64,000 nucleotides of DNA from JACVRW01 sp046735115 (lineage in GTDB: Bacteria > Actinomycetota > Thermoleophilia > Solirubrobacterales > Thermoleophilaceae): contig JBKPSR010000012.1 in NCBI GenBank assembly GCA_046735115.1, positions 47,739 through 111,738 on the forward strand, given 5' to 3'. Of this stretch, positions 42,304-50,508 are shown piece by piece. The notes under the pieces are model-generated. The model worked only from the letters and a program-made list of their open reading frames with translations, was not told the origin of the DNA and did no database searches. A program made the translations under genes and the position numbers. Positions within the stretch are counted from its first letter, which is position 1. Each line of letters starts with the position of its first letter.

Positions 42304-43995
42304 CTACCCCGAGGCCGTGGGCGCTGGGACCGGGCTGGGGCTCTCGCCGTGGCGGTAGAACTCGACCGGCTCGGCCGGCAGCGGCGTGTTGCCGAGGATC
42401 ATGTCGGCGGACTTTTCGGCCACCATCATTACGGGCGCGTAGATGTTCCCGTTCGTCACGTACGGGAACACGGACGCGTCCACCAGGCGCAGGCCCTCGG
42501 TCCCGTGCACCCGCATCGTCAGCGGGTCCACCACCGACATCTCGTCCGTCCCCATCCTGCAGGTGCAGGAGGGGTGCAGCGCGGTCTCGGCGTCCTTCGC
42601 CACCCAGTCGAGGATCTGCTCGTCCGTTTCGACGCTCGGACCCGGCGAGAGCTCGCCGCCGCTGAACGGCTCGAACGCCGGCGCGCCGAGAATGCGGCGA
42701 GTCACGCGGATCGCCTCGATCCACTCGCGCCGGTCGTTCTCGGTCGAGAGGTAGTTGAAGAGCAGCGCGGGCTTGTCGCGCGGGTCGCGGCTCACGATCT
42801 TGCAGGTGCCGCGCACGTCCGAGTACATCGGCCCGACGTGCACCTGGTAGCCGTGCCCGCCGCCCTCCGGCAGCGTTCCGTCGTAGCGCACCGCGATCGG
42901 GAGGAAGTGGTACATGAGGTTCGGGTACTTGACGTCCTCGTTGCCGCGCACGAACCCGCCCGCCTCGAAGTGGTTCGTGGCCCCCGGGCCGGTCCTGCGG
43001 AGCAGCCACTCGGCCCCCACGAGCGGACGGCGCTTCATCGCGAAATAGGGCGCCACGGTCACCGGCTGCGTCGAGCTGTGCTGGACGTACACCTCGAGGT
43101 GGTCCTGGAGGTTCTCGCCGACGCCGGGCAGGTCCGACACCACGTCGATCCCGAGCCGGCCCAGGTCACCCGCGCCGCCTACGCCCGACAGCTGGAGGAG
43201 CTGAGGCGAGTTGATGGCTCCGGCGCAGACGATGACCTCGCTCGCGCGCACCGTTCGCCCGCCGCGCCCGGGGCGCGAGTACTCGACGCCCACCGCGCGG
43301 CTGCCCTCGAAGAGGATCCTGGTTGTGAAGGTGCGCGTCTCGACCTCGAGGTTCGGCCGCTCCATCACCGGGTGCAGGTACGCCCGCGCCGCGGACAGCC
43401 GCCTCCCGCTGTGAACGTTGCGGTCGAAGGCCGCGAAGCCCTCCTGGCGATAGCCGTTCACGTCGTCGGTGAGCGGATAGCCGGCCTGCTGGACCGCCTC
43501 GAAGAAGGCGTCGAAGAGCGGGCCCTTCGCCGGGCCACGTTCGAGCACGAGCGGGCCGTCGTGGCCGCGGAACGGATCGTCGGGCGCCGCCGCGAGGCAG
43601 TTCTCCATCCGCTTGAAGTACGGCAGACAGTGCGCGTGGTCCCAGGTCTCCATCCCCGCGTCGCCTGCCCAGCGCTCGTAGTCCATCGGGTTGCCGCGCT
43701 GGAAGATCATCCCGTTGATCGAGCTCGACCCACCGAGCACCTTCCCGCGCGCGTGGTACACGCGCCGGCCGCCCATGTACGGCTCCGGCTCGGACTCGTA
43801 CTTCCAGTCGTAGAAGCGGCTGCCGATGGGGAACGCGAACGCCGCCGGCATGTGGATGAAGACGTCCCACGGGTAGTCGGGCCGGCCCGCCTCAAGCACG
43901 AGCACGCTGGTGCCGGGGTCGGCGGACAGCCGGTTGGCGAGGGCGCAGCCCGCCGAGCCCCCGCCGACTACGACGAAGTCGAAGTGCCCGGTCAT
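42304..43995 (-). CDS. betA: Choline dehydrogenase (GMC oxidoreductase)
   Basis: 563-residue FAD enzyme that oxidises choline to betaine aldehyde. N-terminal FAD loop DFVVVGGGSAGCALANRLS; GMC signatures GKVLGGSSSINGMIFQRGNPMDYERWA and GAINSPQLLQLSGVG; the C-terminal catalytic HPSCTCRMG and the GNIYAPVMMVAEKSADMI segment. The length and sequence fit BetA rather than other GMC enzymes, although alcohol specificity is an inference. ATG at 43995 overlaps the dioxygenase stop by 4 bp (ATGA). Last gene of the MTHFR-GcvT-PhyH-betA operon. Confidence 0.88.
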   Translation of the reverse strand: MTGHFDFVVVGGGSAGCALANRLSADPGTSVLVLEAGRPDYPWDVFIHMPAAFAFPIGSRFYDWKYESEPEPYMGGRRVYHARGKVLGGSSSINGMIFQRGNPMDYERWAGDAGMETWDHAHCLPYFKRMENCLAAAPDDPFRGHDGPLVLERGPAKGPLFDAFFEAVQQAGYPLTDDVNGYRQEGFAAFDRNVHSGRRLSAARAYLHPVMERPNLEVETRTFTTRILFEGSRAVGVEYSRPGRGGRTVRASEVIVCAGAINSPQLLQLSGVGGAGDLGRLGIDVVSDLPGVGENLQDHLEVYVQHSSTQPVTVAPYFAMKRRPLVGAEWLLRRTGPGATNHFEAGGFVRGNEDVKYPNLMYHFLPIAVRYDGTLPEGGGHGYQVHVGPMYSDVRGTCKIVSRDPRDKPALLFNYLSTENDRREWIEAIRVTRRILGAPAFEPFSGGELSPGPSVETDEQILDWVAKDAETALHPSCTCRMGTDEMSVVDPLTMRVHGTEGLRLVDASVFPYVTNGNIYAPVMMVAEKSADMILGNTPLPAEPVEFYRHGESPSPVPAPTASG

Positions 43996-44750
43996 GCGGG
44001 GTCCCCCTCTCTGGCCAGCGACGATCCGTCCGTCATCGAATGAAACCACTCCAGCGGCACCATCGGTGCGCGTCCGTCCAGATCGGGGGCGCCCCGTTTG
44101 CCCCTTATGTCGTCGATATTCACCGTTCGAAGCTCGACGCTGCAGCGCGTCTCCCCGGATACGTTCGGCACGCTGGCGTGCAGGTGCGCGCCCGAGAAGC
44201 AGAGGAAGTCGCCGGGCTCGATCACAATGCGCAGCTCTGACTCCGTGTTCACGGGCTCGGTCGGCTCGGGCACGATTGGGAGGTCTTCGTCCCGCTCTCC
44301 CATCCGCCGACGCTCACGGATCGCGTCGAGGTCCCAGTCGGCGCTCGTGTTCCCGATCGACCGCGACCAGTAGGCGGGATAGAAGGCGAGCGCGCGGTCG
44401 GCGGAGAGCGGGCGGATCGTGGCCCACCAGTTCGTCTGCTGGAGCACGTTGGAGGCCCAGGTGTCCCGATGGAAGCCGATCCTGCCGATCTGGCGTTCGG
44501 CATCGCCGCGGACAGGTGGCACGACGCGCAGGAATATCGAGTCCCAGTAGCTGCTCGCCGGATCGACGCCGACGTGCTCGAGGGCAGCCCGCAAGAGCCG
44601 CTTGACCCGCGGCTCGCTTCGAACCCACCTTTGATGCTCGTCGATGGCGGCTACGTCCGGCGTTTCGCCGATCAGGCCGTCAACCAGGTTCGCGAGCTCG
44701 AGCAGCGGCGGGACCCCCCTGAACACGAGCAGGTCGCCGCGAAAGACCAA
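43992..44750 (-). CDS. PhyH-like Fe(II)/2-oxoglutarate dioxygenase
   Basis: 252 residues, cupin-like double-stranded helix. Iron ligands H and D in GFHRDTWASN, distal His in GAHLHASVPN, and an Arg in RCSVELRTV for 2-oxoglutarate. Such enzymes hydroxylate or oxidatively demethylate small metabolites. Its place between a GcvT methyltransferase and betA suggests a choline, betaine or carnitine-like substrate. TTG start at 44750 with GGGGAGAG; the frame stays open upstream but has no standard start. Confidence 0.78.
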   Translation of the reverse strand: MVFRGDLLVFRGVPPLLELANLVDGLIGETPDVAAIDEHQRWVRSEPRVKRLLRAALEHVGVDPASSYWDSIFLRVVPPVRGDAERQIGRIGFHRDTWASNVLQQTNWWATIRPLSADRALAFYPAYWSRSIGNTSADWDLDAIRERRRMGERDEDLPIVPEPTEPVNTESELRIVIEPGDFLCFSGAHLHASVPNVSGETRCSVELRTVNIDDIRGKRGAPDLDGRAPMVPLEWFHSMTDGSSLAREGDPA

Positions 44751-44803
44751 CTCTCCCCGCCGGCAGTCGTCGACGGGTCCGGACAGCAGGTGAACCGAGG
44801 TGC

Positions 44804-46009
44804 TCAGGATCCGGAGCTCGCCGCGAGCTCCTGCTTGGGGGTCTCCTTCTTCGGATCGATGAACGGCTTCTCGACCACGGTTGCCGAGACCTTCCCATCA
44901 GGGCGCTCGACCTCGAGCTCGGTGCCCAGCTCGGACTGCTGCGTCGGCACCATGGCGTAGCCAATGTTCTTCTCGAGCCGCGGCGAGAAGCATGCGGACG
45001 TGATCTTGCCGATGCGGTTGCCGCCTTTGTGGACCGGGAAGACGTCGATCATCGAGCCGTCGTTGTAGGAGCCGAGCCGCTCCCCGCCGATCTCGACGCC
45101 CACCAGCTTGCGCTTGGGGCCCTCTTGCTTGATCTTGGCCAACGCCTCCTTGCCGATGAAGTCCGAGCCCGCCTCGAGGTCGACCATCCAGTCGTAGCCC
45201 ATGCCGACCTCGTAGGGGTTCGTGTCGTACCACATGTCGCAGCCGGGGCCGAGGGCGAGGATGCCGCCCTCGATGCGGCGGATGTGGCAGGGGCCGATCA
45301 CCTCGAGGCCGTGCGGCTTGCCTGCCTCGAGCACGGCGTCCCAGAGCCTGACCCCGTTCTTGCTGGCGTCGTAGAGGTAGATCTCGAAGCCGAGCTCGGC
45401 GGTGTAGCCGGTGCGCGACACGAGCACCCTCATCCCGTCGAGCTCGTACGCGTGCAGGAAGTAGTACGGGATCTCGAGGATGCTGTCGCCGAACAGGTCG
45501 ACCATCACGTCCTTCGACTTGGGCCCCTGCACCTGCACCGGCCCCACGTCGATCTCCTTGATGGTCACGTCGTGGCCGGACTTGTAGGCGACGCCGCGGG
45601 CCCACAGCTCCACGTCGCTGTCGGCGAGCGAGAGCCAGAAACGGTTTTCCTCGACTCTGAGCAGGACGGGGTCGTTGATGATGCCGCCGTCGGGCAGGCA
45701 CAGGAAGACGTACTTGCACTGCTCGACCGCGCACTTGTTCAGGTCGCGCGCGACGAGGAGGTTGGTGAACTCGAAGGCGTCCGGCCCGCTGATCTCGATC
45801 TGGCGCTCGGCGCCGCCGACGTCCCACAGAGTCACCCCGTTGAGCAGGTGCCAGTACTCCTCGACCGGGTCGCCGTAGTGGCGCGGGTGGTAGTGGTGGT
45901 TGTAAACGCTGTACATCTGCACGTCGTGACGGCGCGATGCGTAGAAGTAGGGCGACTTGCTGATGCGCGGGTAGAGCAGGATCTCCGGGTGCTCGTTCAC
46001 CTTTGCCAA
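44804..46009 (-). CDS. GcvT-family methyltransferase (DmdA-like)
   Basis: 401 residues, full aminomethyltransferase fold: NGVTLWDVGGAERQIEISGPDAFEFTNLL, the folate-side Asp/Glu region AELGFEIYLYD, and the C-terminal barrel VGVEIGGERL..ITSACFSPRLEKNIGYAMVP. Not GcvT itself: no glycine cleavage partners are nearby, while an MTHFR-like gene sits 10 bp upstream. A THF-dependent demethylase of glycine betaine, DMSP or similar is likely. TTG start at 46009 with GGAGGAG. Second gene of the operon. Confidence 0.85.
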   Translation of the reverse strand: MAKVNEHPEILLYPRISKSPYFYASRRHDVQMYSVYNHHYHPRHYGDPVEEYWHLLNGVTLWDVGGAERQIEISGPDAFEFTNLLVARDLNKCAVEQCKYVFLCLPDGGIINDPVLLRVEENRFWLSLADSDVELWARGVAYKSGHDVTIKEIDVGPVQVQGPKSKDVMVDLFGDSILEIPYYFLHAYELDGMRVLVSRTGYTAELGFEIYLYDASKNGVRLWDAVLEAGKPHGLEVIGPCHIRRIEGGILALGPGCDMWYDTNPYEVGMGYDWMVDLEAGSDFIGKEALAKIKQEGPKRKLVGVEIGGERLGSYNDGSMIDVFPVHKGGNRIGKITSACFSPRLEKNIGYAMVPTQQSELGTELEVERPDGKVSATVVEKPFIDPKKETPKQELAASSGS

Positions 46010-46019
46010 GGGGCTCCTC

Positions 46020-46973
46020 CTAGTTCGTCAGGCGGTCGACTAGCTGCCGCCGCCAGGTCTCGGTCTGCTTCAGCTCGTTGAAGGTGTAAACGTGGATGCC
46101 GCCCAGCTTCGCGGCCGGGTCGGCAAAGGTCGGGCTCAGCTGCTCGAGGAGCTCGGTGGGCGTGTAGAGGCGGGGCGACAGGAACCGGCGCACAAGGCCG
46201 CGCTGAGCGCGCAGGAAGCGGACGGACTCGCCGAGCCCGATGCGCAACGAGGTTTTGAGCAGCTTGCGGCTGTCGACCGCACCGGAAACGCCGATCCAGA
46301 TTGGCAGGTGGGTGCCGCGGTCGCGGACGCGGCGGACCCAGGTGCCGATGATGTCGGCGTCAAAGCAGATCTGGCTCACGATGTAGGTCGCCATCGGCTC
46401 CTTGGCGAACATTGCCTCGATAGTGGTCTCGTCGCTGATGAAGTGGTGGCTCTCGGGGTAGCCCGAGATACCGACCTCGGCGAATGACTCGCGCAGCTCG
46501 CCCATCGCGGCGAGCAGCTCCACGGCCCCGCCGAAGTCGCCGGCCGGCTTACGGACATCGCCGGCGATCACGAAGACGTCATGAACCTGGACGCCCCGCA
46601 GGCGGGCAACGATCTCCTCGAGGTGAACGCGGTCGCGTACGAGCCGTGCGGAGAGGTGGGGGACCACGTGATAGCCGCCCGGCGCGAGCGCCTCGGCGAG
46701 GCCGAGAGTGGCCTCGAGCCCCTTGGCGGGAGAGGCGGTGAGGGTGACCTTGCTGCCGGGGGGAAGGTGGGCGAAGACCTCGTCGGCGACGCCGTCGAGG
46801 GGAAGGACTTCGTAACGGGGCCGCTGGAGAGCGGCGAGAAGCGGAGAGGCGGAGTAGCCGGCCGCCGCCGCATCCAAGCGCGTGCCTTCCGCGCCTTCCA
46901 CGCGAGGGCGGTTCGCGCGTGCAGACCGGCTCTGCGAGCCGGCGGACGGGCTGTGCGGCTCGGCGGCGAGCAC
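46020..46973 (-). CDS. Methylenetetrahydrofolate reductase-like protein 1
   Basis: TIM-barrel MTHFR fold: KVTLTASPAKGLEATLGLAEALAPGGY, VVPHLSARLVRDRVHLEEIVARLRG, DVFVIAGDVRKPAGDF, GISGYPESHH and ATYIVSQICFDADIIGTW. It may oxidise 5-methyl-THF made by the GcvT-like demethylase to methylene-THF. About half identical by eye to the paralogue at 55.4 kb. GTG 46973 directly follows operator site 1; GTG 46901 would give 293 residues, matching the paralogue, and is the alternative start. First gene of its operon. Confidence 0.8.
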   Translation of the reverse strand: MLAAEPHSPSAGSQSRSARANRPRVEGAEGTRLDAAAAGYSASPLLAALQRPRYEVLPLDGVADEVFAHLPPGSKVTLTASPAKGLEATLGLAEALAPGGYHVVPHLSARLVRDRVHLEEIVARLRGVQVHDVFVIAGDVRKPAGDFGGAVELLAAMGELRESFAEVGISGYPESHHFISDETTIEAMFAKEPMATYIVSQICFDADIIGTWVRRVRDRGTHLPIWIGVSGAVDSRKLLKTSLRIGLGESVRFLRAQRGLVRRFLSPRLYTPTELLEQLSPTFADPAAKLGGIHVYTFNELKQTETWRRQLVDRLTN

Positions 46974-46976
46974 AAT

Positions 46977-46990
46977 CCTGATATATCAGG
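46977..46990. promoter_or_regulatory. Regulon palindrome site 1
   Basis: CCTGATATATCAGG, a perfect 14-bp palindrome just upstream of MTHFR-like 1. It is identical to site 3 and shares TGATATATCA with sites 2 and 4. Likely operator of the GntR/FCD regulator at 56.3 kb. Confidence 0.8.
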
Positions 46991-47005
46991 TCCCGAGCCG
47001 ACGGG

Positions 47006-47830
47006 TCAACCCGCCCGCCCGACACCCTCCGATCGAGGCCGCGCGAGGGCCGGCGAGGCGAGTAGTCCGAGCCCCTCGTCGAGGTCAATCCGGCGATAGG
47101 TCTCGACTGGAACACCCCCTTCGAGAAGCTCTCCGCGCGAACTCAGGATCCGCAGGCGCACGTCGCGCTGGACCTCGCCGAGCCGCGCCTCGATCGCCGC
47201 GATGCGACCCCGAAGCGCGCTCGCCTTGGCCTCGCCCCCTGTTCCACTCCCGTCGCCTTCGGCTCGCAGCTTCGCGATTCGCGTCTCGGGGTCGAGGATC
47301 GCCTCCACGTATCCCTCGGTCACCGGGTTGCTCGCTATTCGTATGTCGGCTGCGGCCACTCGGCCCGACGGCGAGTACGCCAGGCACGTCGCGATTCGCC
47401 CGCGCGCGCTCGCCACGACTTCGGCTTCGAGCTCCGGTGCGCCGGGCTCGCCGTCCTCTACAACCAGCCGCGTGATCGCGCGATCGTCGATCGCCTCGAG
47501 GATCGCCTGCGGCTCCTTCCCCACCACCACCTCCTTACGGCGCGGCCACACGTCCAGCCGCCCGTGGTCCCCCAGCGGCCGTCCCACGTGGAACAGGTAG
47601 TAGTCGGGATAGATGAAGAAATCTTCCCCTCGGGCGCGCTGCAGGTCGTAGAACGCCGTAATCGTCGCTGTAATCAGCGCGCTCGCGCCCACGGCGCCAC
47701 ATGGCCGGCTCATGACCACCCCAAGCCGGTCCTGCTCACTGAAGCCCTCGAACGCGTCCTCGAGGCGCGCCGGCCGATCGTCGACGCTGACCTCGAACGA
47801 GGAACTGCGCAACTCTCGTGACGAGTGCAT
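47006..47830 (-). CDS. Conserved protein of unknown function in the betaine island
   Basis: 274 residues, no recognised family. Notable conserved-looking parts: GVVMSRPCGAVGASALITATITAFYDLQRARGEDFFIYPDYYLFHVGRPLGDHGRLDVWPRRKEVVV and a helical C-terminal region with IRILSSRGELLEGG. It is soluble with no signal peptide. It is divergent from the DMGDH-like gene with operator site 2 between them, so it belongs to the regulon. A regulatory or accessory role in methyl-amine catabolism is possible. Confidence 0.65.
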   Translation of the reverse strand: MHSSRELRSSSFEVSVDDRPARLEDAFEGFSEQDRLGVVMSRPCGAVGASALITATITAFYDLQRARGEDFFIYPDYYLFHVGRPLGDHGRLDVWPRRKEVVVGKEPQAILEAIDDRAITRLVVEDGEPGAPELEAEVVASARGRIATCLAYSPSGRVAAADIRIASNPVTEGYVEAILDPETRIAKLRAEGDGSGTGGEAKASALRGRIAAIEARLGEVQRDVRLRILSSRGELLEGGVPVETYRRIDLDEGLGLLASPALARPRSEGVGRAG

Positions 47831-47837
47831 CCCCGTG

Positions 47838-47847
47838 TGATATATCA
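47838..47847. promoter_or_regulatory. Regulon palindrome site 2
   Basis: TGATATATCA (extended GTGATATATCAGG) between the unknown-function gene, whose ATG is 8 bp away on the minus strand, and the DMGDH-like gene on the plus strand. One site may control both directions. Confidence 0.78.
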
Positions 47848-47910
47848 GGTTCCGGGCCTCGCGAAGAGGCCGTTAGCGCCCTGGCCGCCAGCGACCTCGA
47901 GGTGACCTCC

Positions 47911-50508
47911 GTGGAAGACAAGTTGGGAGCAGCCGCGAAGCAGGGGGCTTCGACGGATGTGCAGAGCCCCGCAAATGCCCTCCCTGCATCCGTGCGCGCC
48001 GTCGTCATCGGCGCCGGCATCGTCGGCAACTGCCTCGTCGGGCACCTCGCGCGCCTCGGTTGGAAGGACCTCGTCCTGATCGACAAGGGTCCGCTCCCCA
48101 ACCCGGGCGGCTCCACCGGCCACGCCTCGAACTTCATCTTCCCGGTCGACCACTCGCGCGAGATGACCGATCTCACCGCGGACAGCCTCAGGCAGTACGA
48201 GGAGCTCGGCGTGCTCACCACCTGCGGCGGCATCGAGGTCGCGCGCACCGAGGAGCGGATGGAGGAGCTGCGCCGCCGGATGGCGTCGGCGAAGGCGTTC
48301 GGCGTCGAGGGCTGCTCGCTCGTCACTCCAGCGGAGATCAAGGAGCTCGTGCCGTACGTGGACGAGAGCATCCTGTTGGGCGGCTTCTACTCGAAGAGCG
48401 TGGGCGTGGTCGACTCGCTGCGGGCCGGGACGCTCATGCGCGAGGAGGCGCACAACGCCGGCGCGCTCACGGTGTCGGCGAACACCGAGATCACCGGCAT
48501 AGACGTCGAGGGCGGCCGGGTCAAGCGCGTGCGCACGGACCGCGGTGACGTCGAGGCCGAGTACGTCGTGATCGCGTGCGGCGTCTGGAGCCCGCGCATC
48601 GCGAAGATGGCCGGCGCCTCGATCCCGCTCACGCCCGCCGTCCACCAGATGATCGACGTGGGCCCGGTGCCGCGCTTCGAGACGTCCAAGACCGCGATCG
48701 ACTTCCCGATCGTGCGCGACATGGACACGAACATGTACGAGCGTCAGGACGGGAGCGGTCTCGAGGTCGGCTCCTACGCGCACCGCCCGATCCTGCACGA
48801 TCCCGATGAGATCCCGTCGATCGAAGAGTCCGCGCTCACTCCCACCGAGCTGCCGTTCACGCAGGACGACTTCGTCCAGCAGATGGAGGACGCGCTCCAG
48901 CTCGTGCCGGAGATCCTGGGCGACGAGTCGGTGGGCATCAAGTATGCGATCAACGGGCTGCTGTCGCTCACGCCGGACGGCCTGCCGATCCTCGGCGAGA
49001 CGAACGAGGTGCGCGGGCTCTGGTCCGCCGCCGCCGTGTGGGTGAAGGAGGGTCCGGGAGTGGCCCGCGCGGTGGCCGAGTGGATGGTCGAGGGCGAGCC
49101 GGAGATCGACCTCCAGGCGTCCGACGTCGCCCGCTTCTATGAGCACCAGAAGACGCGCGAGTTCGTGCGCAGCCGCGCCGCCGAAGGCTTCAACAAGACC
49201 TACGGGATCGTGCACCCGGGCGAGCAGTGGGAGTCCGCTCGACCGATCCGCCGCTCGCCGTTCTACGAGCGCGAGCGGGCGCTCGACGCGATCTTCTACG
49301 AGGCCGCCGGCTGGGAGCGGCCGCACTGGTACGGCTCGAACGCGCCGCTACTCGAGGAGTTCGCGGACCAGATAAACGACCGTGAGGCGGAGTGGGACTC
49401 GCGCTGGTGGTCGCCCATCATCAACGCCGAGCACCTGGCGATGCGCGACCGCGCGGCCATGTTCGACCTCACCGCGTTCTGCGTCTTCGACGTCGTCGGC
49501 CCAGGCGCGCTCGAGTGCGTGCAGAAGGTCTCTATGCGGCAGATGGACGTGAAGCTCGGCAAGGTCGTCTACACGCCCGTGCTCACCCCGCGCGGCGGCT
49601 TCCGCTCGGACCTCACCGTGATGCGGCTCGGCGACGAGCACTTCCGCGTGGTCACCGGCGGCGCCCATGGCATGGCCGACTTCAAGTGGTACCGCGACCA
49701 CCTGCCCGAGGACGGCACGGCGCAGATCTTCGACCTCACCTCGAGCTGGACGACGCTCGGACTCTGGGGTCCGCGCGCCCGCGACATCATGCGCGAGCTC
49801 ACGAGCGCCGACGTGTCGCACGAGGGCTTCCCGTTCGCGACCTGCGCCGACGTCGAGATGGGCCCGCTCCGCGTGCTCGCCTCGCGGATCTCGTACGTGG
49901 GCGACCTCGGCTGGGAGCTGTACGTGCCGATCGAGCAGGGCGCCAGGCTCTGGGACATGGTCGAGGAGGCGGGTGAGCCGCACGGCATCGTGCCCGCGGG
50001 CATCGGCGTTTACGGCACCACGGGCCGGCTCGAGAAGTGCTACCGCGCGTTTGGCTTCGAGCTCGACGGCGAGTACAACGTCGTCGAGGCCGGCATGGCC
50101 TGGGGCAAGGTGAAGGACCAGGACTTCGTCGGCAAGGAGGCGCACGTGCGGCACCGCGAGGACGAGCCGGCGACGGTCATGTGCACGCTGACCGTGGACG
50201 ACCACACCTCCGCGTCGGGGGTGAAGCGCTACATGCTCGGCGGCGAGCCGATCGTCACGCGCGACGGCGAGCGACTGGCAGACTCGCACGGCCGCGGCTC
50301 CTACGTGACGAGCGCCGGCGCGGGGCCGTCGGTGGGCAAGCACATCCTGCTCTCCTACCTGCCGCCCGAGTACGCGACCGTCGGCCAGGAGCTCGCGGTG
50401 GAGTACATGAACGAGCGCTATCCCGTGACGGTGCAGACGAACGACTCCACGTCGCTGTTCGACCCGGACAACGAGCGCGTGAAGGCGGCCGACCCTATCC
50501 CGGCATGA
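47911..50508 (+). CDS. Dimethylglycine/sarcosine dehydrogenase-like flavoprotein with GcvT domain
   Basis: 865 residues. The N-terminal DAO domain (about 35-430) has VVIGAGIVGNCLVGHLARLG and GGSTGHASNF, whose His is the likely covalent FAD site. The C-terminal GcvT half (about 450-860) has FDLTAFCVFDVVGPGALECVQKVSM and SYVGDLGWELYVPIEQGARLWD. It oxidatively demethylates dimethylglycine or sarcosine, passing one-carbon units to THF and electrons to ETF. GTG 47911 with GAGGTG upstream is preferred; the frame opens at 47818 but would cover the operator. Heads an operon with etfB, etfA and the Fe-S gene. Confidence 0.87.
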   Translation: MEDKLGAAAKQGASTDVQSPANALPASVRAVVIGAGIVGNCLVGHLARLGWKDLVLIDKGPLPNPGGSTGHASNFIFPVDHSREMTDLTADSLRQYEELGVLTTCGGIEVARTEERMEELRRRMASAKAFGVEGCSLVTPAEIKELVPYVDESILLGGFYSKSVGVVDSLRAGTLMREEAHNAGALTVSANTEITGIDVEGGRVKRVRTDRGDVEAEYVVIACGVWSPRIAKMAGASIPLTPAVHQMIDVGPVPRFETSKTAIDFPIVRDMDTNMYERQDGSGLEVGSYAHRPILHDPDEIPSIEESALTPTELPFTQDDFVQQMEDALQLVPEILGDESVGIKYAINGLLSLTPDGLPILGETNEVRGLWSAAAVWVKEGPGVARAVAEWMVEGEPEIDLQASDVARFYEHQKTREFVRSRAAEGFNKTYGIVHPGEQWESARPIRRSPFYERERALDAIFYEAAGWERPHWYGSNAPLLEEFADQINDREAEWDSRWWSPIINAEHLAMRDRAAMFDLTAFCVFDVVGPGALECVQKVSMRQMDVKLGKVVYTPVLTPRGGFRSDLTVMRLGDEHFRVVTGGAHGMADFKWYRDHLPEDGTAQIFDLTSSWTTLGLWGPRARDIMRELTSADVSHEGFPFATCADVEMGPLRVLASRISYVGDLGWELYVPIEQGARLWDMVEEAGEPHGIVPAGIGVYGTTGRLEKCYRAFGFELDGEYNVVEAGMAWGKVKDQDFVGKEAHVRHREDEPATVMCTLTVDDHTSASGVKRYMLGGEPIVTRDGERLADSHGRGSYVTSAGAGPSVGKHILLSYLPPEYATVGQELAVEYMNERYPVTVQTNDSTSLFDPDNERVKAADPIPA

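Noticed and set aside
44804..46009. Glycine cleavage T protein of a normal GCV system
   Set aside because: No gcvH or gcvP nearby, and it is coupled with MTHFR-like and PhyH-like genes instead.
47845..49326. Large minus-strand ORF opposite the DMGDH-like gene
   Set aside because: Low-complexity His/Arg/Leu-rich translation typical of the antisense of a GC-rich gene; the plus strand encodes a clear flavoprotein.
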